64,000 bases of DNA from NCBI GenBank assembly GCA_910585165.1, contig CAJUBX010000004.1:1-64000 (forward strand). Reading direction: 5' to 3'. Position numbers and translations under genes: made by a program. Numbering within the stretch: the first letter of the stretch is position 1; each line of letters opens with the position of its first letter. The notes beneath the pieces were generated by a model, which was given only the letters and a program-made list of their open reading frames with translations, ran no database searches and had not been told where the DNA came from. Shown here one piece after another: positions 9,664 through 16,517 of the stretch. This stretch comes from an uncultured Oscillibacter sp. GTDB taxonomy: Bacteria > Bacillota > Clostridia > Oscillospirales > Oscillospiraceae.

Positions 9664-9692
9664 ACCATACTATATTTTTCCAGGGGTGTCAA
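9664..9692 (-). promoter_or_regulatory. Promoter of cas5c-cas8c-cas7-cas4-cas1-cas2
   Basis: On the minus strand there is a perfect -35 TTGACA (9687-9692), a 17-bp spacer and a -10 TATGGT (9664-9669), about 45 bp upstream of cas5c. Its -35 abuts the -35-like box of the opposite promoter at 9693, so the two promoters are back to back. Confidence 0.8.
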
Positions 9693-9722
9693 TTTACGGT
9701 AATAGGTAAGATGTGTTATAAT
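9693..9722 (+). promoter_or_regulatory. Extended -10 promoter for crRNA-like small RNA
   Basis: The plus strand has a perfect TATAAT (9717-9722) with an upstream TG (9714-9715), forming an extended -10, and a weak -35 TTTACG (9693-9698) at 18-bp spacing. The predicted start, about 9729, falls on the first bases of the degenerate repeat. Confidence 0.7.
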
Positions 9723-9728
9723 CAAAGG

Positions 9729-9808
9729 GACTCCAGGACGGATGGAGCGGATTGAAACATTGAAAAGGTCATTCTCGCAATGAGGCGGCAGATTGCTCTG
9801 CCGCCTCA
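9729..9808 (+). ncRNA. Candidate crRNA-resembling regulatory RNA (CreA/CreR-like)
   Basis: Positions 9726-9758 align without gaps to the array repeat in crRNA sense, about 20 of 33 matches. The matches concentrate in the handle, CGGATTGAAAC against TGGATTGAAAT (9 of 11). A CTCCA/TGGAG stem around a 7-nt loop replaces the original stem by compensating changes and directly precedes the handle. A pseudo-spacer starts at 9759 (ATTGAAAAGGTCATTCTCGC) and runs into a 12-bp hairpin. The unit points opposite to the array and has its own promoter. Known relatives in other type I systems guide Cascade to promoters. The target here is unknown, and I found no convincing match by eye. Confidence 0.6.
9781..9808. 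terminator. Strong hairpin between cas3 and the small RNA
   Basis: A perfect 12-bp stem, TGAGGCGGCAGA (9781-9792) and TCTGCCGCCTCA (9797-9808), closes a 4-nt loop 10 nt past the cas3 stop. There is no T-run on either side. It could end both the small RNA and the cas3 mRNA, or protect the RNA's 3' end. Confidence 0.55.
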
Positions 9809-9818
9809 AACCATATCG

Positions 9819-11957
9819 TCAAAGAAACAATCCCTTTCCCTCGTCCGCTTTCAGGGACAGCCCCATACCGGAGTCATACAGCGCGGGATTGCTCAAAACT
9901 GCAACTCCATTCTCCAGCACCTCCAGGTCTCCCGCCTGCTCCAGCGCCGCATAGTGGGGGGGATAAACGCTGACGCCGTACTGCCCCAGCTCCCGAAAGA
10001 GCGCCCGGCTGTGTTCTCCGTCCCGGAGGCGCCGCACCAGTTCTTCCCCTTTTCCCAGAGGGATGTATACCGTCCTGGTCTCGCTGTCAATGAGATGAAA
10101 TTTCTCCGCAATCTTCCGGAAAGGCATCGCCTCCCGCTCCATTGCGGCGAGTATGTCCATTTGATCCAGAGCCGTTGGGCCTTTCAAGTCCAGCAGCTCC
10201 TGAAAGTAGCAGCGGATGGCCTCCTGGCTATCTGGCCGGTCAAACCGGTTCAATGCCACCCGTCCTGCGGCCACGGGAATTTCAAACAGGCCCGGCGGAG
10301 GCGTTTCCCCCCGGAAAATTGTGACGACACTCTCCTGGGCTACGCGCTTTCCCTCCCGGTTGCACCGTCCCGCTGCCTGGAGAATGGAATCTAGTCCCGC
10401 CTCTTCCCGGAAAACTGCGGGAAAGTCCACGTCCACACCCGCCTCGATCAACGAAGTGGAGACCACCCGGCAGGGCAGACCGGCGTTCAGGCGTCTTCGA
10501 ATCTCCGCCAACGCCGCTTTCCGGTGAGCGGGATACATGAGGGTGGACAGATGAAACGCGTGGTCCCGCTCCAAAAGCTCATATACCCTCCGGGCGCTTT
10601 TCCGGCTGTTTACGATACATAGAGCCTGGTTTTGCGCACCGAGCCGCTCCGCCACATTCTCCCAGGACAGCGTTCCCTCCCGACGGAACACGACCCGCCG
10701 GAATACGTCCTGGTGAAATACGCTCTGCGGGCATATTTCCGCCGCAGGCTGCTCCGGCAGAAATTCCCGGAACAATCCATCCAGGGCGGGCTGGGTGGCG
10801 GTGCACAGCACGGCGGAAACCCCATACCGTTTGACCAGCTGCGCAACGGCAAAGACGCAGGGCCGCAGGCAGGGAACCGGCAGCATTTGGGCCTCGTCAA
10901 AAATAACGACGCTTTTTGCCAGGTTGTGCAGCCTGCGGCATTGGGAGGAGCGGTTTGCAAAAAGAGATTCAAAGAACTGCACCGCCGTGGTCACCACAAC
11001 CGGCGCATCCCAATTTTCCGTGGATCTGGCCAATTTTGCGTTCTCCGGCCGGGCCTCGTCCCCGATATCGTACAAAACGCCGGAATGATGCTCCAGCACG
11101 TTTTCGTTCCCAAGGATATCCCGGAAAACCTGGGCGTTTTGTTCAATGATGGAGGTATAGGGGATCACATAAATAATCCGGCGCAGGCCATGGGCCCGGG
11201 CGTGGCGCAGGGCAAAGGCCAGAGAGGCCACGGTTTTGCCTCCCCCGGTGGGAATGGTCAGGGTGAACAGTCCCGGCTTCCGAGCCTCTCCCTCTTCCAG
11301 GCAGCGGCGCAGTACTGCGCACCGCTCCCGGTTCAGCTCCGTTTTGGGCGGGAACCAGCCGGAGACGTAATCCTGGAGCCTGGCTTCCAGGACCTCTATC
11401 CGGTCTCCGCCGCCCCGGTCCGGCGCTTCTCCGGCCATAAAGGACTCGGTATCCAGAAAATCCGCGTCCACTAAGCAGGAGTACAGCATCCTGGTGAAAA
11501 ACATCTCCTCCGGCGGACCTGAGAAAACCGGCTGGGGAACGGCGGGCAGGTTTATCTCTGCCTGCCAGCCTTCGTAAGGCTCCGCTCTGCCCGCTGCAAC
11601 TTTTTTCATGCGGCCCCAGAATGTAGGAGCATCCGGCAAATCGCCCTGCCCGCCGCCGTCAGGCAGCCCGCCGTGGTGTCCCGCCACCGCGAAGGCGGCG
11701 CATGCCTGGCCCAGGCGGCAGCACTCAAACGCTCCGGCGGAGGCGTGGTCCACCCGTTCGGAGCTTCCGCGCAGCCTGCGCTGGAACGCATCGGAATACT
11801 TCCCCAAATCATGGGAAAGCCCGGCCAGCCGCCCCAATTCCGCCGCGTCAAACGCGGCGGCAAATTCCGCGCATAAATCTGCGGTTCCCTGCAAGTGGTC
11901 TTGGATCGTCTGTTCCCTTCCGTCCTCCGCCCGGTGGGCAAGATATCTTTGCATCAT
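9819..11957 (-). CDS. cas3: CRISPR-associated helicase-nuclease Cas3
   Basis: Cas3 is recruited by target-bound Cascade and degrades DNA with an HD nuclease and SF2 helicase. The 712-aa protein has an N-terminal HD domain (H21, then SHDLGK with H49-D50, and GHHGG near residue 94), Walker A IPTGGGKT (K241), DEAQ at about 354-357 and helicase motif VI-like AAGRCNREG. It is shorter than many I-C Cas3 proteins (about 750-800 aa) but all motifs are present. The ATG at 11957 follows AAGGAAGGAG. It lies 144 bp after a TetR gene and is transcriptionally separable from the rest of the cas genes. Confidence 0.96.
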   Translation of the reverse strand: MMQRYLAHRAEDGREQTIQDHLQGTADLCAEFAAAFDAAELGRLAGLSHDLGKYSDAFQRRLRGSSERVDHASAGAFECCRLGQACAAFAVAGHHGGLPDGGGQGDLPDAPTFWGRMKKVAAGRAEPYEGWQAEINLPAVPQPVFSGPPEEMFFTRMLYSCLVDADFLDTESFMAGEAPDRGGGDRIEVLEARLQDYVSGWFPPKTELNRERCAVLRRCLEEGEARKPGLFTLTIPTGGGKTVASLAFALRHARAHGLRRIIYVIPYTSIIEQNAQVFRDILGNENVLEHHSGVLYDIGDEARPENAKLARSTENWDAPVVVTTAVQFFESLFANRSSQCRRLHNLAKSVVIFDEAQMLPVPCLRPCVFAVAQLVKRYGVSAVLCTATQPALDGLFREFLPEQPAAEICPQSVFHQDVFRRVVFRREGTLSWENVAERLGAQNQALCIVNSRKSARRVYELLERDHAFHLSTLMYPAHRKAALAEIRRRLNAGLPCRVVSTSLIEAGVDVDFPAVFREEAGLDSILQAAGRCNREGKRVAQESVVTIFRGETPPPGLFEIPVAAGRVALNRFDRPDSQEAIRCYFQELLDLKGPTALDQMDILAAMEREAMPFRKIAEKFHLIDSETRTVYIPLGKGEELVRRLRDGEHSRALFRELGQYGVSVYPPHYAALEQAGDLEVLENGVAVLSNPALYDSGMGLSLKADEGKGLFL

Positions 11958-12021
11958 AATCAGTTCGGCTCCTTCCTTATTTTCGATATCCCGGTTTATG
12001 TTCCCGGCCTGTAAGCCCGGC

Positions 12022-12043
12022 CCGCCGGGTACAAACCCGGCGG
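12022..12043 (-). terminator. Hairpin between TetR operon and cas3
   Basis: A 9-bp stem, CCGCCGGGT (12022-12030) and ACCCGGCGG (12035-12043), with a 4-nt loop lies between the 3' end of the TetR pair and cas3. There is no T-run, so termination is uncertain. The rest of the 144-bp gap shows no clear cas3 promoter. Confidence 0.35.
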
Positions 12044-12101
12044 CAGCCCGCCAAGCCTTCCGGGCATGCAGCCGCCTCCCCCTGCCCGGAAAGCGGGGGG
12101 A

Positions 12102-12698
12102 TCACTCGTTTCCGGAAACTGCCGGACGCCTTTCCGGGGCGCTCTCCCCGCTTTCCGCCGCCCGCCGCAGCATTCGCTCCGTCATGCCCCCGCCCAGCTG
12201 GCAGAGGCGGCGGAACTGCTTTTCGATATCGTAGCGCATTCCGTCGTTCAGCCAGGCCACGATCTGCCCGAAGCACTCACACTGGTAAAACCGGATCAGG
12301 ATTTCCCGGTCCTCCGGCGAAACGGGAACGCAGCCCATGGCGGCGGCGGCAAAATCTTCCACTACTCTCCGGCACACATCCATCAGATACCGATCAAAAA
12401 GGTCCCGGTGGGCGGACTGGCTGATGTGCAGCACCGCCAGGCGGTGCTCCTGGGCGAAGCGGGCGGCGGTCTCCAGGCAGTCGGGCAGGGACAGGGCCGG
12501 ACCCTGGGCGGCAATGATCGCATCCGCCTGGTCCATGACCAGCTCCTCCAGCAGGGCGGGGATGTCCTTAAAATGATAGTAAAAGGTATTCCGGTTCACT
12601 CCGCAGTCCTGTACCAGGTCCCTTACGGAGATATCCCGGAGGGGGCGGTCCTCCAGCAGACGGAGGAAGGAGGACTTGAGGGCCTCTCTGGCGGTCAT
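12102..12698 (-). CDS. TetR/AcrR-family regulator (second of pair)
   Basis: The N-terminal TetR helix-turn-helix is clear: LRDISVRDLVQDCGVNRNTFYYHFKDIPALLEEL, residues about 20-53. The remaining 145 residues form a ligand-binding helical domain without a recognisable specificity. The protein is 198 aa, typical for the family. Its ATG overlaps the stop of the upstream TetR gene (12695-12698), so the two are co-translated and could act as partners. The pair is divergent from the secreted protein/MMPL exporter operon, which they probably repress. The effector is unknown. Regulation of the nearby cas3 is possible but unsupported. Confidence 0.88.
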   Translation of the reverse strand: MTAREALKSSFLRLLEDRPLRDISVRDLVQDCGVNRNTFYYHFKDIPALLEELVMDQADAIIAAQGPALSLPDCLETAARFAQEHRLAVLHISQSAHRDLFDRYLMDVCRRVVEDFAAAAMGCVPVSPEDREILIRFYQCECFGQIVAWLNDGMRYDIEKQFRRLCQLGGGMTERMLRRAAESGESAPERRPAVSGNE

Positions 12699-13297
12699 GA
12701 GGACCTCCTTTCCCCGCGGGGGAACAGCCCGGCGGCGGAGGCGTCCGCCATGCGCTGGGCGGCGTCCAGCAGCTCCGCCTTGGGCAGGGCCATGTCCTTT
12801 TCAAACCACTCCGACAAAAGGCCGATGAACCCCCAGGCCAGGAAGTTCAGCAGATAGTCCGTCAGCCTGGGGTCTGAGGGATGAAACCAGGTTCGGACCA
12901 GCGGCGCGCCGTTTTCGTGGACCAGCTGCTGAATGGCCTGGAAAAAGCCGCTGGCCTCGCTGCTGGCAAAGAGAATGGTACACGTCTCCCGGTTTTCCAC
13001 GGCGAAGTCCAGCACCGGCTCAAACACCGGGGCTACGCTGCCCACGGCCACGGTCTCCTGCATATGCGCGTCCACCAAAGCCTGAAGCTCCTCCAGCAGG
13101 TCCTCCTCCACACTGCGCAGCAGCTCTGCGGTTCCGGTATAGTGAAGGTAAAAGGTCGCCCGGTTCATGTCCGCCGCGTCGGTCACATCCCGGACGGAGA
13201 TATCGGAGAAGGTCTTCCGCTTCATCAGCTCCAGAAGGCTCTCCTTCAGCAGTTTGCGGGACCGTCTGGCCCGGCGGTCTTCGGGGTTTTTCAGCAT
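12695..13297 (-). CDS. TetR/AcrR-family regulator (first of pair)
   Basis: A 200-aa protein with a basic N-terminus (RRARRSRKLLKESLLELM) and the TetR helix-turn-helix FSDISVRDVTDAADMNRATFYLHYTGTAELL at residues about 35-65. The C-terminal domain is of the weakly conserved TetR_C type. It is divergently transcribed from the exporter operon across a 142-bp region with several AGTCAAT-type repeats, the likely operator. The downstream TetR gene overlaps it by four bases. Two related TetR genes in tandem are uncommon and could be a duplication, since the recognition helices are similar (DRPLRDISVRDL against RKTFSDISVRDV). Confidence 0.88.
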   Translation of the reverse strand: MLKNPEDRRARRSRKLLKESLLELMKRKTFSDISVRDVTDAADMNRATFYLHYTGTAELLRSVEEDLLEELQALVDAHMQETVAVGSVAPVFEPVLDFAVENRETCTILFASSEASGFFQAIQQLVHENGAPLVRTWFHPSDPRLTDYLLNFLAWGFIGLLSEWFEKDMALPKAELLDAAQRMADASAAGLFPRGERRSS

Positions 13298-13342
13298 AAT
13301 GGCCCTCCTTTGGACAAGTTAGGCACTTGCCCGCTTTTGTCT

Positions 13343-13415
13343 ATTGACTGGATTTCCTGCTTTTACTATAATCGTCTCAAGTCAATAAGTCAACAAAAAT
13401 ATTTTAATAGTCAAT
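13343..13415. promoter_or_regulatory. Divergent overlapping promoters with AGTCAAT operator repeats
   Basis: Plus strand: TTGACT (13344-13349), 17 bp, TATAAT (13367-13372), reading into the exporter operon. Minus strand: TTGACT (13388-13393), 17 bp, TATAGT (13365-13370), reading into the TetR pair. The two -10 boxes overlap. ATTGACT/AGTCAAT motifs occur at 13343, 13380, 13388 (AGTCAAC) and 13409, three of them outside the plus-strand -35. A TetR protein bound here would occlude both promoters. Confidence 0.7.
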
Positions 13416-13439
13416 TGTAAATTATATGGAGGGATCGGT

Positions 13440-16400
13440 ATGACCTGGAAAACTCTCACAAAGCGCGCGTCCGCCCTGGCTCTGGCGGCGGTTTTGACCG
13501 TGACGCTGTCCCTGCCCGCCTCGGCGGCGGCTATAGGCGACGGCGTGACCCCCGCCTATGACGAGGCGTACTATGCCACGCTGGATTATTACGGCAATCT
13601 GCTGGAGGGCAGCGTGGTAAAAAGCTACGCCATGAACGGCAGGGACAGCCTGACGGACTACGGCGTTTACGACGAGGTGGTGAATCTCACCGACGCCACC
13701 GCCCCGGTGATTGGAAAGGAGGGAAGCGCCTCCTTCCGCTTCCCGGACGGCGCGCCGGACCATTTCTATTTTGAGGGCAAAACGCAAAAGCCCTTCGAAG
13801 ACCTGCCCTGGACCGTCACGCTGCGCTACGCCCTCAACGGGGTCCCCACCAAGGCGGAGGACCTGGCGGGGGAGCGGGGCGTGGTGGAGATTTTCCTGGA
13901 CATCGTGCCCAATGAAAATACAGGCGATTACGCCCGCTGCAACTACACCCTGGCGGCCACGGCCCTGTTCAACCAGGACGACATCCTCTCCCTGGAAGCC
14001 GAGGGGGCCCAGGTTCAGCTGGTGGGCAACCTGCGGACCGTCCTCTTTCTCTGTCTGCCCGGGGAGGAGCGGCACTTCACCATCCGGGTTGGCAGCAACG
14101 ACTTTTCCTTCGGGGGTATGACGGTGCTGATGATGCCCGCCACCCTGGCCCAGCTGGAGGAGATTGCCAAGCTCAGCCAGCGCAAGGACGATTTGGAGGA
14201 GGACTACCGGGCCCTCTCCGGCAGCCTGGACGATCTGCTGGACGCGCTGGCGGACATTCAAAGCGGGCTTTACGCCTCCGCCAAGGGCCTGGACCAGCTG
14301 GAAGCGGCCCGGAGCGCTTTTTCCGGCGGCAAGGGCGTTTTGTACGAGGGGGCCGACCGCCTCCGGGCGGACCTGAGCAACCTGGCGGACATTCTGGACC
14401 CGGTGGAACAGCGCATCCAGGTTTTGAGCCGGACGGTGACGGACTCCAAGGCGGTTCTTAATGAGATGACCGACGCGACAGTGGTGCTCCAATCCCAGCT
14501 GGAGGAGATGGAAAAGGCCCTGCGGGGCCTGGAGCGGGGAACCTATGACCTGCGGAGCGTCATCAACCTGGCCTCGGACATGGAGGACAGCCTCCTCCGC
14601 CTGGAGAGCGCCCTGGGCGGCGTTCACGTGGGCGGCGGCAGCGTTTCCGTAGACAGCGCGGCCATGGTGGAGCAGGTGAAGACTGTCCGGGGAGCTTACG
14701 ACGCGAAAAGCCCGCAGACGTTCTTCCAGAAGATGCTGGAGGCCCAGGGATCGGACCGGGCGGAGGCCGCCGCCCAGGCGGCGGGCATGCAGCAGCTGCT
14801 GGCAGCGGACAAAGCGGGCCTTCCGGTGCCGCCGGAACAGCAGGAGGCCCTGGCGGCGGCAAAGCAGCTGGAGACCCTCTATAACGCGAAGGGGGGCATG
14901 GGCTTCCAGTCCTTCTGCGCCCAGGTGACCAAGGACCCGGAGCTGGCGAAGCAGATGAACGATCTCTGGCTGATTTACAGCAGCGGTTCCGCCTCCGGCA
15001 AGGCGGCCCTGCGGAACCGCTCCGCCGCCGGAGAGCAGGAGGACGTTTCCGCCGCTTCGGCGCAGCCCGAGACTCCGGAGGATCCGGAATCCACCGAGGC
15101 GCTGGAAACGCTGAAAAAGGGACAGCTGTCGGCCCGGCTGGTGGTCTATGAAGCCCTGGAGGGCGGGGAAGACGCTCCCGGTGAAGACGGCGGCCCCAGT
15201 AAAGACACCACTTCCGGCGGAGACGCTACACCCGGCGGAGACACCACGCCCAGCGAAGACACTATACCCAGCGGGGACGCCATGCCCGGTGAGGACACCA
15301 CTCTCGGCGGGGACACTACACCCGGCGGGGACACTACACCCGGCGGGGACACTACACCCGGCGGAGACACTACACCCGGCGGAGACACTACGCCCGGCGG
15401 GGACACCACGCCCGGCGGGGACGCTACCCCTGGCGGAGACGCTACCCCCGGCGGGGACACCACGCCCGGCGGAGACGCTACCCCCGGCGGAGACACCACA
15501 CCCGGCGGGGACGCTACCCCCGGCGGGGACACCACGCCCGGCGGAGACACCACTCCCGGCGGAGACACCACTCCCGGCGGGGACACTACGCCCGGCGGGG
15601 ACACCACGCCCGGCGGGGACACTACGCCCGGTGGGGACACCACGCCCGGTGGGGACACCACGCCCGGCGGCGGCTCCGGCGGAGGCGGCGGAGACGTTCC
15701 TTCGGAGAACGACACGGTCGGCGGCGCGGTGGTGGACCTCATCACCGGGGGGCTGGACAGCGCCACCGCCCGGATTGACGAGATTCAAAGAGAGCTCAAC
15801 GCCACCCTCAACGAGATTAAGCGGCCCACCGCCTCGGTGGTGGGAGATCTGGCGGACCTTTGCAAAAAGCTGGGCAGCCTGACCGGGAGCCTTCGGGACG
15901 CGGAAGACCTGATGACCGCCCTGGAGGAGTCCTCCGGGACCCTGCGGGAGATTCTGGCGGACGTGGACGGCCTGCGGGACGTGCTGAACGGCTACGAGCC
16001 CACGCTCCAGGAGGCCCTGGCCAACGCGGGAACCCTCAGCGCCTCCGCCGTTACCACCATCCGGGATACGGAAACCCTGCTGGCCGACGCGGAAAACCTG
16101 GCCCGTTCCACGGGAACGGACTTGGACGAGGGGACGAAGCAGTCCCTCCGGGGCCTTTCCGCCGCCCTGCGGCAGACTGCCAAAGCCCTGGCCACCACCA
16201 AGCAGGTGAAGGACGCCAAAAACACCGTCACCCAAATCATCGAGGACACCTGGAACGAGTACACAGGGGACGTGAACAACATTCTCCTCATGGACGCCAC
16301 GGCGGAGCCGGTATCCCTGACCGACCAGCGCAACCCCGCTCCCTCCAGCGTTCAGGTCCTCATCCGCACCCAGGAAATCAAAAAGGCGGAGGAGGAAAAG

Positions 16401-16502
16401 GACCCGGATTCCTCCGCCGCCAAGGAAAAGACCACCTTCTGGGGCCGCGTGGTCCAGATGTTCCGGGACTTCTGGAACGCCGTCACCGGCGTCTTCCATT
16501 GA
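13440..16502 (+). CDS. Secreted coiled-coil protein with Thr-Pro-Gly-Gly-Asp repeats, partner of MMPL exporter
   Basis: The 1020-aa protein has a signal peptide (residues 1-29, ending PASAAA) and a beta-rich N-terminal domain to about residue 220. Long amphipathic helices rich in Leu, Glu and Ala follow (about 240-540 and 770-940). Between them lies a hydrophilic linker of tandem six-residue D(T/A)TPGG units (about 587-744). There is no C-terminal membrane anchor or sortase motif. The start ATG follows GGAGGG. An MMPL transporter begins 15 bp after the stop, so the two are one operon; secreted or YhgE-like companions of MMPL proteins are common in Firmicutes. The role is not established. It could form a periplasm-like conduit or wall-spanning adaptor. 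Confidence 0.8.
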   Translation: MTWKTLTKRASALALAAVLTVTLSLPASAAAIGDGVTPAYDEAYYATLDYYGNLLEGSVVKSYAMNGRDSLTDYGVYDEVVNLTDATAPVIGKEGSASFRFPDGAPDHFYFEGKTQKPFEDLPWTVTLRYALNGVPTKAEDLAGERGVVEIFLDIVPNENTGDYARCNYTLAATALFNQDDILSLEAEGAQVQLVGNLRTVLFLCLPGEERHFTIRVGSNDFSFGGMTVLMMPATLAQLEEIAKLSQRKDDLEEDYRALSGSLDDLLDALADIQSGLYASAKGLDQLEAARSAFSGGKGVLYEGADRLRADLSNLADILDPVEQRIQVLSRTVTDSKAVLNEMTDATVVLQSQLEEMEKALRGLERGTYDLRSVINLASDMEDSLLRLESALGGVHVGGGSVSVDSAAMVEQVKTVRGAYDAKSPQTFFQKMLEAQGSDRAEAAAQAAGMQQLLAADKAGLPVPPEQQEALAAAKQLETLYNAKGGMGFQSFCAQVTKDPELAKQMNDLWLIYSSGSASGKAALRNRSAAGEQEDVSAASAQPETPEDPESTEALETLKKGQLSARLVVYEALEGGEDAPGEDGGPSKDTTSGGDATPGGDTTPSEDTIPSGDAMPGEDTTLGGDTTPGGDTTPGGDTTPGGDTTPGGDTTPGGDTTPGGDATPGGDATPGGDTTPGGDATPGGDTTPGGDATPGGDTTPGGDTTPGGDTTPGGDTTPGGDTTPGGDTTPGGDTTPGGDTTPGGGSGGGGGDVPSENDTVGGAVVDLITGGLDSATARIDEIQRELNATLNEIKRPTASVVGDLADLCKKLGSLTGSLRDAEDLMTALEESSGTLREILADVDGLRDVLNGYEPTLQEALANAGTLSASAVTTIRDTETLLADAENLARSTGTDLDEGTKQSLRGLSAALRQTAKALATTKQVKDAKNTVTQIIEDTWNEYTGDVNNILLMDATAEPVSLTDQRNPAPSSVQVLIRTQEIKKAEEEKDPDSSAAKEKTTFWGRVVQMFRDFWNAVTGVFH
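15199..15672 (+). repeat. In-frame 18-bp minisatellite, about 26 units
   Basis: The unit is close to GACACTACACCCGGCGGG, encoding D-T-T-P-G-G. The first six units are degenerate (for example Asp-Thr-Ile-Pro-Ser-Gly) and later ones nearly identical, which indicates recent expansion at the 3' side. Because the unit length is a multiple of three, copy changes preserve the frame. Confidence 0.95.
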
Positions 16503-16517
16503 CGGGAGGAAACCGCC

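Noticed and set aside
12780..12800. Partial match between the pseudo-spacer at 9759 and the minus strand of the TetR gene (TTGAAAAGG, then CAT)
   Set aside because: The flanking bases are not a TTC-type PAM and the match is inside a coding region, so it is probably chance.
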